DNA from: a bacterium Scap17
Lineage (GTDB): Bacteria > Pseudomonadota > Gammaproteobacteria > Pseudomonadales > Halomonadaceae
Reading direction: 5' to 3'
Length of the DNA stretch: 64,000 nucleotides
Assembly (NCBI GenBank): GCA_013376735.1
Contig: VINJ01000001.1
Location: 1,116,001-1,180,000, forward strand
In this document: piece after piece, positions 1-9,187 of the stretch
How the letters are laid out: every line of letters begins with the position of its first letter
Position numbering within the stretch: the first letter of the stretch is position 1
Made by a program: the position numbers and the translations under genes
The notes under the pieces: generated by a model
What the model was told of the DNA's origin: nothing
Databases searched by the model: none
The model's input: the letters and a program-made list of their open reading frames with translations, nothing else

Positions 1-419
1 AGGCTCGCCTCGGCACGCGCCAGGCTCGCCTTGGCGCTCTCGACATCGGCGCGATAGGTGCGCGAATCGATGTGATAGAGCACCTGACCTTCCTCGACGT
101 CACTGCCTTCGGTGAAGTCGCGCGATTCGATGATGCCGCCGACCTGCGGACGCACTTCCGCGATCTGATAGGCGCGCGTGCGGCCCGGAAGTTCGCTGGT
201 GAGCGGTACATCCTGGGCAGTGACGGTGACGACATCGACCTGAGCGGCCTGGCTGGCACCTGCGGCGGGGCCTTGGCCAGCCTCCTCCTTGTCGCCGCTA
301 CAGCCGGCCAGCAGGGCACCGACCAGCAGCAGGCTTGCCGGAAGCAGGCCGAGGCGGCGGGCATTGAAAGCCAATGGGTGTCTCTGCAAGCGGGATTGAC
401 TGGGGGAAGTCGGGGCCAT
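1..419 (-). CDS. RND efflux periplasmic adaptor (AcrA/MexA family), partial
   Basis: N-terminal 139 codons of a membrane-fusion protein linking an inner-membrane RND pump to an outer-membrane channel. The gene runs off the left edge, so no stop is visible. The ATG follows AAAGGACG at good spacing. A lipoprotein signal is clear: a hydrophobic run ending in LLAGC with Cys40 as the likely lipidation site. After a Gly/Ala linker comes VDVVTVTAQDVPLTSELPG, then the GRTRAYQIAEVRPQVGGII and DVEEGQVLYHID blocks that begin the biotinyl-lipoyl-like domain of AcrA/MexA proteins. The RND pump gene should lie just beyond the edge. Substrate cannot be inferred. Confidence 0.9.
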   Translation of the reverse strand, partial: MAPTSPSQSRLQRHPLAFNARRLGLLPASLLLVGALLAGCSGDKEEAGQGPAAGASQAAQVDVVTVTAQDVPLTSELPGRTRAYQIAEVRPQVGGIIESRDFTEGSDVEEGQVLYHIDSRTYRADVESAKASLARAEAS

Positions 420-920
420 GGAGCGTCCTTTACGAAATTCAGGGGCTGAAGTGCGCCATTATCGCCACATTGTGACTCACCGCAGGTGCGGCGCGTCAAA
501 GCAACGATGTCATGAAGAGGAAGATATTTAGCCCGCTATTCTATCGGAATGGCGAGGCGACTGTATGGTTGTTTTGTGCAGTTATTGCGCACCCTGTTGC
601 AACAGATTGTTGCCATGTGAGCTGCATTCTGAACGTCATGGAGGGGGATGCAAGACGATGCAATTCGCTTGCCATGCCCGCAGGCGTGCACATGCCTTGC
701 CTCACTCAAGATGCGTGCACAAGTCAGGTGAGACGAGGTCAGTGATGGTGCATCAATATGCGCAAATTCTGAATAAGTTATCAGATCGAAGTGTCTGAAT
801 GATGAACTCCCCGGCCCTGTACGCAAACGCATGTTGCCAGCACAGGGCGGATCCGAATGAGAGCGTGAGGGCGGAAGTGCTGAGGAGCATAAGAGCTTAA
901 GAGCAGGGCAGCCTCTCGAG
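420..920. other. Gene-less stretch upstream of the RND adaptor
   Basis: About 500 bases between the divergent-facing adaptor start and the 3' end of the ArsA-type gene. I see no convincing coding sequence; the short open frames lack ribosome sites and look compositionally random. It should hold the efflux promoter. The perfect 10-bp palindrome TGTTGCAACA at 595-604 is a possible repressor site, unproven. No strong terminator hairpin is evident for the ArsA operon. Confidence 0.5.
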
Positions 921-2102
921 TCATCTGGCGCGAGCAGCGAAACCGCAAGAGGGCGCGGTAGGGACGGGTGACCAGGGGCGGAACGCCGTGAATTGCACCA
1001 CCAATGGGGCAAGGCTTGCGCGGTCCTCCGGCAGCTGTGGTTGGCGCAGCAGGCGCAGGCAGGGGCGATCAGCGAAGGCCTCCTCCAGTCTGGCGGCCCA
1101 GCGTTGCTGCTGTTCTCGCCAGGTCGCGACCCAGTCAGCCTGCGGCTCGTGGGTCGCTGAGAGGGTCTTGCCAGCCTCTTGCGCGGCGGGTTCCGGCAGG
1201 CACTGATTGATGATCAAGCCGCCGACGGCCAGGCCATGAGCTTCCAGCGCCTCTCGTGTTCGAGTCGTCTCCAGACACGGCAGCTTCTCTGGCGTGCTGA
1301 CCAGAATCACGCGCGCCCGGCGGGTATCGCTCAAGCGCTGACGCAATGCTGCGTAGCGCGTACGGCGTTGCTCCAGCGCCTCGCTGATCGGGTCTTCCGG
1401 CGCTTCTCCGCCTGGCGTCTCTGACGCCTGCTGACTGTCCAGCCACAGGCTGCGTTCGGCGACGGCGCGCCTGCGCTGACCCAGCATGCCCTCCAACCAG
1501 CCGCCAAGCACTTCGGGCAGGCTGAGCAGGCGAATGGTGTGCCCGCTTGGTGCCGTATCGAACAGGATGTGGCGATAATGTGAAGCTTCATCTTCCAGCG
1601 GGGCTGGCGGAGTCAGGATGATCTCCACCAGCGCATCGAAGAGCGCCGCTTCACTGGTGCCGGGAGCGTGGCGTGACAGTTCGAGCTGGCGCATCACGGT
1701 GGCACTGCGCTCGCCACTTACCAGGGGGGCGATCCGCTGGCGGACCGCCTCCAGGTAGCGGTCGCATTCCCGCTCGGGGTCCAGTTCCATCACGTCGAGT
1801 CGCGGCGCGATGTTGCAGGGCTTGCCACCGACAGCACCGAACAGATCGCCGAGATTGTGCGCGGGGTCCGTCGATACCAGCAGGGTCGCTTCGCCTTTCT
1901 CCGCCAGTGCCAGCGCCTGGGCCGCCGCGCAGCTGGTCTTGCCGACACCGCCCTTGCCACCGAAGAACCAGATCTCGGGGCGGGGGATGGCGCCTTCCTC
2001 TTGCGTATCACGCGCCATGCCGGGGTCGGAGCGGCCTTCGGCTGCATGCGTGCGGCGGGCCTCATCCTGTCGGCGACGCCGTCTGAGCCAGTTCAGCAGC
2101 AT
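921..2102 (-). CDS. ArsA/GET3-type ATPase
   Basis: 393-residue P-loop ATPase of the ArsA (oxyanion-translocating)/GET3 family. Visible signatures are the deviant Walker A GGKGGVGKTS at residues 48-57, STDPAHNLGDLFG at 77-89, HAPGTSEAALFD, and the switch motif FDTAPSGHTIRLL. The first 40 residues are an Arg-rich, charged leader. It is the last gene of a three-gene minus-strand operon after cstA and a cory-CC-star gene, overlapping the latter by 10 bases; its own AAGGGA site lies inside that gene. There is no arsB, arsC or arsR nearby, so an arsenite pump role is unlikely. A role in targeting or assembling a partner protein of the CstA locus is my inference. Confidence 0.85.
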   Translation of the reverse strand: MLLNWLRRRRRQDEARRTHAAEGRSDPGMARDTQEEGAIPRPEIWFFGGKGGVGKTSCAAAQALALAEKGEATLLVSTDPAHNLGDLFGAVGGKPCNIAPRLDVMELDPERECDRYLEAVRQRIAPLVSGERSATVMRQLELSRHAPGTSEAALFDALVEIILTPPAPLEDEASHYRHILFDTAPSGHTIRLLSLPEVLGGWLEGMLGQRRRAVAERSLWLDSQQASETPGGEAPEDPISEALEQRRTRYAALRQRLSDTRRARVILVSTPEKLPCLETTRTREALEAHGLAVGGLIINQCLPEPAAQEAGKTLSATHEPQADWVATWREQQQRWAARLEEAFADRPCLRLLRQPQLPEDRASLAPLVVQFTAFRPWSPVPTAPSCGFAARAR

Positions 2103-2413
2103 TTGATCCCTTCCAACGGTGAATGCTCGAGCCCCTGACGCAGGTGCCAGTCATGCATGCGTTCCAGCATCAGTGGCAGCATCTCCAGCGAGACGGCCGG
2201 CGCCGGATTGGGGATGCCCATCAGCTCCGCGAAGCTCATCATCATGAAGATGTCTTCCTCCTCACGGGCAAGCTGCGCCAGATCGCGCTGCTGGTTGACG
2301 CGCAGCATGGCCTCCCAGCCATCCCGCAGCTGAATGGCGCCTGTCAGCAGGCGCCTTGTTAGACTCGGCAGGCGTGGTGATGACGCCAACAGGGTATCGT
2401 CATCAGCTCTCAT
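2093..2413 (-). CDS. cory-CC-star protein
   Basis: 106-residue protein ending in Cys-Cys-stop, the hallmark of the small cory-CC-star family. I recall that name as coined for genes found with carbon-starvation (CstA) and oxyanion-ATPase genes, which is exactly the arrangement here. The middle is acidic and helical (LAREEEDIFMMMSFAELMGI) with a Pro-rich turn (IPNPAP), followed by amphipathic helices; no signal peptide. It overlaps the end of cstA by 11 bases and the start of the ATPase gene by 10, suggesting translational coupling. The terminal CC could bind metal or act as a targeting tail for the ATPase, but function is unknown. Confidence 0.8.
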   Translation of the reverse strand: MRADDDTLLASSPRLPSLTRRLLTGAIQLRDGWEAMLRVNQQRDLAQLAREEEDIFMMMSFAELMGIPNPAPAVSLEMLPLMLERMHDWHLRQGLEHSPLEGIKCC

Positions 2414-4151
2414 GAGCGCTCACCCGGGCGGGAGACGTCAGGCTGCGGCTGGCCTCGAGCAGAATCCACAGCGCAAACACCATGATAAGGCTGCCGAAGG
2501 TGAACAACAGCCATTGTGGGTCATTGCTGCCCATGCCCGACCAATCCAGCACCACCTGCTGCACCATCGCCCACAGCGTCATGATCATCAAAAAGACCAT
2601 CGGGGCCAGGGTATAGATGACAGGGCGGCCCTGACGCTTGAGCCAAACCGACACCAGCATCAGCGAGATGCCCGCCAGCAGCTGATTGCTGGTGCCGAAC
2701 AACGGCCACAGCAGATAGCCGCCGGAACCGAAACCCTTGGGCCCCTGCGGCAGGATGACCAGCGCGGCACTGGCGATGACGGCGATGCTGGTGGCGACAT
2801 GCTTGTGGCTGAGCGCTGGCATGCCGTATTCGCTGCCCAGTTCCGCGATGATGTAGCGCATCAGGCGCACAGCGGAGTCCAGCGTCGTCGCCGCGAAGCT
2901 GACCACGATGACCGCGACCAGCGTACTGCCGACATTGGCGGGCAGGCCGAGATGCGAGATCAGCTGACCGGACCCCTGAACGAAGCTCGAGAGCCCATTG
3001 GCACCCGCCGCGGCGAAGCTTGAATAGGTCGCGCTGAAATCGGCCTGGGTGGCGAACAGGGTCGCCACCGAGATGATGGAAATCAGCGCCAGCATGCCTT
3101 CGCCCAGCGCGCCGGAGTAACCGATCAGGCGCGCATCCGGTTCATGGGACAGCTGCTTGGAGGTGGTGCCGGAGGCGACCAGCCCATGGAAGCCCGAGAT
3201 GGCGCCGCAGGCGATAGTGATGAACAGCAGCGGGTAGAAGGACATCTCGGCCTCGGCGTTGAAGGCCGGTGCCGTCAGCTGTGGGCCACCCACGGCCAGC
3301 CCCAGATACAGCAGTACCAGCCCGACCACCAGCTGGTGAGAGTTGATGGTGTCGCGTGGCTGCAGCAGCTTCCAGACCGGCAGCACCGAGGCGACATAGA
3401 CATAGGCCATGAGTGCGATGATCCACACCAGGAAGGCGCTGGAAATGGGCGAAAGGCCGAACAGCAGGGTGGCATCCTCGCCACCGGCCATGGCGGTGAA
3501 GGCACCGACCAGATCGATCTGCAGGAACTCGAACTGGCCAGCCAGCAGCGCGGCGGCATACATCACCATCAGCGCGAGCAGTGAGGGAATCAGCATCTTG
3601 CCGCCGCGACGATAGACGCGATGGCCGATCCATACCGCCAGCGGAATCTGGATCAGTACCGACAGCACGCTGGCCGGGAAGTTGATGAACAGATTGGCGA
3701 TCACCCAGGCGAACACCGCGTTCAGCATCAGGACCAGAATCAGGATGATGAACAGAAACAGCAGCTTGGCACGCTTGCCGATCAGCTTGTCTGCCAGGGT
3801 GCCCACCGACTGGCCGCGATGGCGCGCCGATAGCGTCAAGGTGCCGAAATCATGCACGCCTGCCGCGAACAGACTGCCCAGCACGACCCACAGCACGGCC
3901 GGCAACCAGCCCCAGTAGACGGCGATCGCCGGGCCGACGATGGGGGCTGCGCCCGCCACCGAGGTGAAATGGTGGCCCCACAGCACCCAGCGATTGGTCG
4001 GCAGGTAATCGGTGTCATCGCGCAGCGCGTGGGCTGGTGTCACGAAATTCGGGTCGAGGCGGAAGATGCGTTCGGCCAGAAAGCGGGAATAGATGCGATA
4101 GCCGATAGCGAAGGCAACGCAGCCGAACAGGGCAAGCCAGATGGCGTTCAT
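2403..4151 (-). CDS. cstA: Carbon starvation protein CstA-family transporter
   Basis: 582-residue polytopic membrane protein of the CstA family (peptide/pyruvate uptake permeases). Diagnostic stretches are MNAIWLALFGCVAFAIGYR at the start, the GHHFTSVAGAAPIVGPAIA block, FGTLTLSARHRGQS, GFHGLVASGTTSKQL, and the late FAATTLDSAVRLMRYI and FGTSNQLLAG motifs. It is shorter than E. coli CstA (701 residues) and fits the compact subgroup. The ATG was chosen because upstream in-frame codons give a non-CstA leader. It heads an operon with the cory-CC-star protein and ArsA-type ATPase. Substrate is not deducible from sequence. Confidence 0.9.
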   Translation of the reverse strand: MNAIWLALFGCVAFAIGYRIYSRFLAERIFRLDPNFVTPAHALRDDTDYLPTNRWVLWGHHFTSVAGAAPIVGPAIAVYWGWLPAVLWVVLGSLFAAGVHDFGTLTLSARHRGQSVGTLADKLIGKRAKLLFLFIILILVLMLNAVFAWVIANLFINFPASVLSVLIQIPLAVWIGHRVYRRGGKMLIPSLLALMVMYAAALLAGQFEFLQIDLVGAFTAMAGGEDATLLFGLSPISSAFLVWIIALMAYVYVASVLPVWKLLQPRDTINSHQLVVGLVLLYLGLAVGGPQLTAPAFNAEAEMSFYPLLFITIACGAISGFHGLVASGTTSKQLSHEPDARLIGYSGALGEGMLALISIISVATLFATQADFSATYSSFAAAGANGLSSFVQGSGQLISHLGLPANVGSTLVAVIVVSFAATTLDSAVRLMRYIIAELGSEYGMPALSHKHVATSIAVIASAALVILPQGPKGFGSGGYLLWPLFGTSNQLLAGISLMLVSVWLKRQGRPVIYTLAPMVFLMIMTLWAMVQQVVLDWSGMGSNDPQWLLFTFGSLIMVFALWILLEASRSLTSPARVSAHES

Positions 4152-4641
4152 GGCAGATTCCGAGGGGCGTGGTGATGGATTGAGTAGAGCGTGCTGGCGT
4201 GTGCCGGTTGTCAGCTCGACATGCCGCTGTCGAGCGCCCGCCGAGCAAGACCTTCCGTCAGGGTTTTCAAGCAAGACTTTCAACACACTGGTGCAGATCG
4301 GCGTGACGCTAACATCGATAAATGCGCATATAACTTCGCCATTGGTCGCCCCGACGCGCGCCGGCATGTCGCCAGCAAACCTGCAGGACATTCCTGAAAC
4401 GCCGCCTCTCTGCGTGGACTGAACGCAGAAGCGCGCCGCTGCCTTGTGCTCAGGCGGCATCACGCGCGGGGTAGCCGTTTTTGCCTCGCTCTGCCTTGCG
4501 ACCAAGGAGTATCAGTGGGTTGATCCACGCGACCTTGTGTTCCGCCAAGCTCTTCTATACTCGAAGCAAGTCGGAGCACGGGGAGCCGCTCAGCGCCGTC
4601 ACCTGGGTGAGGCTCTCGATAACAATGACAAGGAGGCGCCG
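4152..4641. other. Divergent control region between cstA and the cox operon
   Basis: 490 bases with no credible gene, containing the 5' ends of the minus-strand cstA operon and the plus-strand cytochrome oxidase operon. The best promoter candidate toward coxB is described separately. I see no riboswitch-like structure or strong palindrome. Confidence 0.5.
4535..4561 (+). promoter_or_regulatory. Candidate sigma-70 promoter for the cox operon
   Basis: TTGTGT and TATACT separated by 15 bases, about 80 bases before the coxB start. The -10 hexamer is good; the spacer is short for sigma-70, so confidence is limited. Confidence 0.4.
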
Positions 4642-5817
4642 ATGTCATGGATCGCGGAATGCCTTTCCCGTGTCACCAGGCCAATGCGTCTGCGCTTGCG
4701 GCGTACAGTGACGCCCCTGTCACTGACGACCTTGTCACTGACAGCCCTTTCCCCTTCGGTGCTGGCAGTCGAATACAACATGCCGGTCGGGGTCACCGCG
4801 GTCAGCCGCGAGATCCACTCGCTGCACATGATCATCTTCTGGATCTGTGTGGTCATCGGCATCGTGGTGTTCGGTGTGATGGGCTACGCGATGATCAAGC
4901 ACCGCAAGTCACGCGGTGCGGTATCGGCAAGCTTTCATGAAAATACCCGTATCGAGATTCTGTGGACTGCCATCCCGCTGCTGATCCTGGTGGTGATGGC
5001 GGTGCCTGCCACCGCCACGCTCAAGGACATGTACGACGCCTCCGAGTCGGCGCTGGACGTGAAGATCACCGGCCATCAATGGCGCTGGCAGTACGAGTAT
5101 CTGGGCGAGGATGTCGCCTTCACCTCAAGCCTCGCGACCCCGCGCGAGCAGATCAACAACACCGCCGCCAAGGGCGAGCATTACCTGCTGGAAGTCGACA
5201 ACCCGCTGGTGTTGCCCATCAATCGCAAGGTGCGCTTCCTGACCACCTCCGCCGATGTCATCCACTCCTGGTGGGTGCCGGACTTCGGCGTCAAGAAAGA
5301 CGCCATCCCCGGCTTCATCAATGAGGCCTGGACGCGTATCGAGACCCCCGGCACCTATCGTGGCCAGTGCACCGAGCTGTGCGGCAAGGACCACGGCTTC
5401 ATGCCGGTGGTCGTAGAGGCGTTGCCGGAGGCCGAATTCGACGAGTGGCTGATCGCGCGCAAGGCCGAAGCCGAGGCCGCGCTCAACGATGCCGGTCGTG
5501 ACTGGAGCATCGAGGAGCTGATGGAGAAGGGCGAGAAGACCTACGCCACCATCTGCGCCTCCTGCCATCAGCCGGACGGCCAGGGCATGCCGCCGGCGTT
5601 CCCCTCGCTGGTGGGCAGCGCCATCGTCACCCAGGACATGCAGGCGCACATCGATATCGTGGTCAACGGCAAGGCGGGCACGCCCATGGCGGCCTTCGCC
5701 GATGTGCTGAGTCCGGTCGAGCTGGCGGCTGTCATCACCTATGAGCGCAACGCCTGGGGCAACGATACCGGTGAGCTGGTGCAGCCAGCCGTCATCAAGG
5801 AACAGCTGTCTCAATAG
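4642..5817 (+). CDS. coxB: Cytochrome c oxidase subunit II with fused cytochrome c domain
   Basis: 391-residue subunit II (CtaC) of an aa3-type oxidase, which receives electrons from cytochrome c at the periplasmic CuA centre. Order: signal peptide, two transmembrane helices, cupredoxin domain with CuA ligands His208, Cys243, Cys247, His251 and Met254 (block CTELCGKDHGFM), then a C-terminal cytochrome c domain with heme motif CASCH at 305-309. The fused heme domain makes this the caa3-like arrangement common in Pseudomonas and Halomonas. The ATG follows AAGGAGGCGCCG. First gene of the cox operon; coxA follows after 30 bases. Confidence 0.96.
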   Translation: MSWIAECLSRVTRPMRLRLRRTVTPLSLTTLSLTALSPSVLAVEYNMPVGVTAVSREIHSLHMIIFWICVVIGIVVFGVMGYAMIKHRKSRGAVSASFHENTRIEILWTAIPLLILVVMAVPATATLKDMYDASESALDVKITGHQWRWQYEYLGEDVAFTSSLATPREQINNTAAKGEHYLLEVDNPLVLPINRKVRFLTTSADVIHSWWVPDFGVKKDAIPGFINEAWTRIETPGTYRGQCTELCGKDHGFMPVVVEALPEAEFDEWLIARKAEAEAALNDAGRDWSIEELMEKGEKTYATICASCHQPDGQGMPPAFPSLVGSAIVTQDMQAHIDIVVNGKAGTPMAAFADVLSPVELAAVITYERNAWGNDTGELVQPAVIKEQLSQ

Positions 5818-5847
5818 CGTGCAAGCGACGCATTCAGGAGGCGTGTC

Positions 5848-7500
5848 ATGGCCAGCGAACAGCCACGCAAGGCGGTACTTCAGGCCAGCGAGAGCGAGGG
5901 GGCCACCGCAGGTGGTGCTCATGTGGGCGAGGGCCACGGTAGCGCGCCACGCGGCATGCTGCGCTGGCTGTTGACCACCAATCACAAGGATATCGGCACC
6001 CTTTATCTGATCTTCTCGCTGAGCATGCTGTTCATCGGCGGCATCATGGCGCTGGTGATCCGCACCGAGCTGTTCCAGCCCGGCCTGCAGATGGTGCAGC
6101 CGGAGTTCTTCAACCAGATGACCACCATGCACGGGCTGATCATGGTGTTCGGCGCCATCATGCCGGCCTTCACGGGACTGGCCAACTGGATGATTCCGCT
6201 GCAGATCGGTGCGCCCGACATGGCACTGCCACGCCTCAACAACTTCAGCTTCTGGCTGTTGCCGGTCGCCTTCCTGTTGCTGCTTTCCACCCTGCTGATG
6301 GAGGGCGGTGGCCCCAACTTCGGCTGGACCTTCTACGCGCCGCTGTCCACCACCTATGCGCCGCCTTCGACCAGCTTCTTCATCTTCTCGCTGCACATCG
6401 CCGGCATCAGCTCGATTCTCGGCGCCATCAACATCATCGCCACCATCCTCAATCTGCGTGCCCCGGGCATGCGCCTGATGGACATGCCGCTGTTCGTCTG
6501 GACCTGGCTGATCACCGCCTTCCTGCTGATCGCGGTGATGCCAGTGCTGGCGGGCGCCATCACCATGATGCTGTTCGACATCAACTTCGGTACCAGCTAC
6601 TTCAATGCCGCCGGGGGTGGCGACCCGGTGCTGTTCCAGCATCTGTTCTGGTTCTTCGGGCATCCCGAGGTCTACATCATGATCCTGCCGGCCTTCGGCA
6701 TCGTGTCCGCCATCGTGCCGACCTTCTCGCGCAAGCGGTTGTTCGGTTACGCCTCGATGGTCTACGCCACCGGCTCCATCGCGATCATGTCCTTCCTGGT
6801 CTGGGCGCATCACATGTTCGCCGTCGGCCTGCCATTGGTGGCGGAACTGTTCTTCATGTATACGACGATGCTGATCGCGGTGCCGACCGGGGTGAAGGTC
6901 TTCAACTGGATCGCCACCATGTTCCGCGGCTCCTTAAGCTTCGAGCCCCCGATGCTGTTTGCGATCGCCTTCATCGTCCAGTTCACCATAGGCGGCTTCT
7001 CGGGCCTGATGCTGGCCATCGCCCCGGCGGATTTCCAGTATCACGACACCTACTTCGTGGTGGCGCATTTCCATTATGTGCTGGTGCCCGGCGCGCTGTT
7101 CGCGATTCTCGCCGGAGCCTACTACTGGCTGCCCAAGTGGACCGGCTTCTATCCCCACGAGGGGCTTTCCAAGTGGCATTTCTGGCTCTCGGTCATCGGC
7201 GTCAACCTGACCTTCTTCCCGATGCACTTCTCGGGGCTGGCCGGTATGCCGCGCCGCATTCCGGATTACGCGCTGCAATTCGCCGACTTCAACATGCTGT
7301 CCAGCATCGGCGCCTTCCTGTTCGGTATCTCGCAGCTGCTGTTCCTGGTCGTGATCGTCAAGTGCGCGCGCGGCGGCGTCAGGGCGCCGGCGTGTGCCTG
7401 GGAGGGCGCGGTGGACCTGGAGTGGAGCGTGCCGAGCCCGGCGCCGCTGCATACCTTCGAGATTCCTCCGCAGACCCGCGATGGCCAGATCATCCGCTGA
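5848..7500 (+). CDS. coxA: Cytochrome c oxidase subunit I
   Basis: 550-residue catalytic subunit (CtaD) carrying heme a and the heme a3-CuB site. Seen: [14 protein letters not shown] near the N-terminus, TMHGLIM (heme a ligand), [19 protein letters not shown] with the His and cross-linking Tyr, HHMFAVG (CuB histidines), and [15 protein letters not shown] with heme ligands. About twelve membrane helices. A soluble N-terminal leader of about 40 residues rich in Gly/Ala/His precedes the core. Start has AGGAGG at ideal spacing. It forms the enzyme core with the products of coxB and coxC. Confidence 0.97.
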   Translation: MASEQPRKAVLQASESEGATAGGAHVGEGHGSAPRGMLRWLLTTNHKDIGTLYLIFSLSMLFIGGIMALVIRTELFQPGLQMVQPEFFNQMTTMHGLIMVFGAIMPAFTGLANWMIPLQIGAPDMALPRLNNFSFWLLPVAFLLLLSTLLMEGGGPNFGWTFYAPLSTTYAPPSTSFFIFSLHIAGISSILGAINIIATILNLRAPGMRLMDMPLFVWTWLITAFLLIAVMPVLAGAITMMLFDINFGTSYFNAAGGGDPVLFQHLFWFFGHPEVYIMILPAFGIVSAIVPTFSRKRLFGYASMVYATGSIAIMSFLVWAHHMFAVGLPLVAELFFMYTTMLIAVPTGVKVFNWIATMFRGSLSFEPPMLFAIAFIVQFTIGGFSGLMLAIAPADFQYHDTYFVVAHFHYVLVPGALFAILAGAYYWLPKWTGFYPHEGLSKWHFWLSVIGVNLTFFPMHFSGLAGMPRRIPDYALQFADFNMLSSIGAFLFGISQLLFLVVIVKCARGGVRAPACAWEGAVDLEWSVPSPAPLHTFEIPPQTRDGQIIR

Positions 7501-7527
7501 GCGATGGACAGCGGCCAGGAGAGTGAC

Positions 7528-8121
7528 ATGCCCTCACGCGATCACGCAGCACAGCAACAGGCAGTGGCACGTACCGTGCGGCGCACGCTGCTGGCGCTGG
7601 TCGCGATGCTGGGCTTCGCCTTCGCGCTGGTGCCGCTCTATGACGTCTTCTGCAATCTCACCGGGCTGAATGGCAAGGCCGCCAGTCAGGCCAGGGCCGC
7701 GGTGGCGATGGAGATCGACGAGAGCCGCTGGGTGTCGGTGCGCTTCATCACCCAGCAGGGGCAGGGTCTGCCGTGGACACTCGAGGCGCTGGATGAACAG
7801 TTCCGCATCCATCCCGGTGGCCAGTACCGCGCGCGCTTCGTGTTCACCAATCACGCCGATCATCCGGTGCGTGGCCGCGCGGTTCCAAGTGTCAGTCCTG
7901 CCGAGGGCTCACTGCATCTGCGCAAGATCATGTGCTTCTGCTTCCAGGAGCAGACGCTGGCAGCAGGCGAGCGGCGCGAGCTGCCGCTGGTCTTTCAGGT
8001 CGACCCTGACCTCCCGGAGGGCATTCGTGATCTGACCCTGGCCTACACGCTCTATCCGGTCACGACGCCGTCATCCGCGGGGGACGATGGTGCAGAGCAT
8101 TCTGCAGGAGGTGAAACATGA
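7528..8121 (+). CDS. ctaG: Cytochrome c oxidase assembly protein Cox11/CtaG
   Basis: 197-residue copper chaperone that delivers Cu to the CuB site of subunit I. One N-terminal membrane anchor followed by the conserved PLYDVFCNLTGLNGK segment, a periplasmic immunoglobulin-like domain, and the copper-binding CFCF motif at residues 136-139 within KIMCFCFQEQ. An in-frame ATG lies eight codons upstream, but the one used here has the GGAGAGTGAC ribosome site. The last bases overlap coxC as ATGA, indicating translational coupling. Confidence 0.95.
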   Translation: MPSRDHAAQQQAVARTVRRTLLALVAMLGFAFALVPLYDVFCNLTGLNGKAASQARAAVAMEIDESRWVSVRFITQQGQGLPWTLEALDEQFRIHPGGQYRARFVFTNHADHPVRGRAVPSVSPAEGSLHLRKIMCFCFQEQTLAAGERRELPLVFQVDPDLPEGIRDLTLAYTLYPVTTPSSAGDDGAEHSAGGET

Positions 8122-8978
8122 GCAGTGGCAGCTATTACGTCCCGGCCCATAGTGCCTGGCCCATCTTCGGCGTGCTGGCGGTGGGCGGCATGATGATCGG
8201 CACCGGAATCTGGATGGTGCACGGCAGCGCCGCCTGGTTGTCAGGCATCGGTCTGCTGGCCGTGGTGCTGGTGATGGCGGGCTGGTTCCGGGATGTGGTG
8301 CGCGAGTCGATGGGCGGCCTCTACGATGATCAGATGGACCGCTCGTTCCGCTGGGGCATGGCCTGGTTCATCTTCTCGGAATTGATGTTCTTCGCGGCCT
8401 TCTTCGGGGCGCTGTTCTATCTGCGAACCTTCGCGCTGCCTTGGCTCGATGGTGAGGGCGCCAAGGGAGTGACGGCGCTGCTGTGGCCGGACTTCACTGC
8501 CAGCTGGCCCCTGATGACGCCGCCGGATGCCAGCATCGCCGGGCCCAGAGAACTGCTGTCGCCCTGGCAGCTGCCGCTGGCCAACACGCTGTTGCTGGTC
8601 AGTTCCAGCGTTACGCTGACGGTGGCGCATGAAGCGCTGAAGATGGAGTTTCGGCGCACCGCGCGCAACTGGCTGGCGGGCACCGTGGTATTGGGGCTGT
8701 GCTTTCTGACCCTGCAGGGCATCGAATACTACGAGGCGTGGCACCACCTGGGGCTGACGCTGCAGGCGGGGGTCTATGGCGGCACCTTCTTCCTGCTGAC
8801 CGGTTTCCATGGTCTGCATGTCACCATCGGTACCCTGATTCTGATCGTGATGCTGGTGCGCGTGATGCGCGGCCACTTCTCGAGTGAACATCACTTCGCC
8901 TTCGAAGCGGCTGCCTGGTACTGGCACTTCGTCGATGCGGTGTGGATCGGTCTGTTCCTGTTCGTCTATGTGTTCTGA
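8118..8978 (+). CDS. coxC: Cytochrome c oxidase subunit III
   Basis: 286-residue subunit III (CtaE), seven-helix type. Motifs: FRWGMAWFIFSELMFFAAFF, FHGLHVTIGTL and HFAFEAAAWYWHFVDAVWIG, the last being the classic C-terminal signature. Overlaps ctaG by four bases with GCAGGAGGTGAAAC as ribosome site inside the upstream gene. It completes the three core subunits. Confidence 0.96.
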   Translation: MSSGSYYVPAHSAWPIFGVLAVGGMMIGTGIWMVHGSAAWLSGIGLLAVVLVMAGWFRDVVRESMGGLYDDQMDRSFRWGMAWFIFSELMFFAAFFGALFYLRTFALPWLDGEGAKGVTALLWPDFTASWPLMTPPDASIAGPRELLSPWQLPLANTLLLVSSSVTLTVAHEALKMEFRRTARNWLAGTVVLGLCFLTLQGIEYYEAWHHLGLTLQAGVYGGTFFLLTGFHGLHVTIGTLILIVMLVRVMRGHFSSEHHFAFEAAAWYWHFVDAVWIGLFLFVYVF

Positions 8979-8995
8979 CAGCACGCGGTGTGATG

Positions 8996-9187
8996 TCAGT
9001 CCAGCATTCCGGTGGAGAAGCCAATGACCAGCAGAATCACCAGACACACTGCCAGGCCAACCCGCCATTTGAGAGAGGTCAGCAGGCGTCGACTGCGGCT
9101 GCCATCGCGCAGCAGAAAACCGGCGCCGGCGACCAGGCTTGCCAGCATGCCGATGAAGACCAGTGCGATCAGCGATTTGAGCAGCAT
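8996..9187 (-). CDS. Twin transmembrane protein, DUF2909 family
   Basis: 63-residue protein made of two hydrophobic helices (SLIALVFIGMLASLVAGAGF and VGLAVCLVILLVIGFSTGML) joined by a basic loop with GSRSRRLLTSLKWRVG, matching the DUF2909 twin-helix family that sits beside cox genes in pseudomonads and relatives. It lies on the minus strand inside the plus-strand cox cluster, with its own strong GGGAGGTGAC site. Its ATG overlaps, on the opposite strand, the earliest ATG available to the SURF1 gene. Role unknown; association with oxidase assembly is inferred from position. Confidence 0.85.
   Translation of the reverse strand: MLLKSLIALVFIGMLASLVAGAGFLLRDGSRSRRLLTSLKWRVGLAVCLVILLVIGFSTGMLD

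Noticed and set aside
512-798. Two overlapping small plus-strand frames
   Set aside because: Cys/His-rich random-looking translations, no ribosome site, mutually overlapping.
921-2102. Arsenite resistance role for the ArsA-type ATPase
   Set aside because: No arsB, arsC, arsD or arsR nearby; neighbours are cstA and a cory-CC-star gene.
5125-6813. 562-codon open frame on the minus strand
   Set aside because: It is fully antisense to coxB/coxA, whose motifs are unmistakable; composition is His/Gln/Arg-rich as expected from GC-rich shadow frames.
9012-9185. Upstream extension of SURF1 from a GTG
   Set aside because: The Arg/Ser-rich residues are the antisense of the DUF2909 gene and not protein-like.
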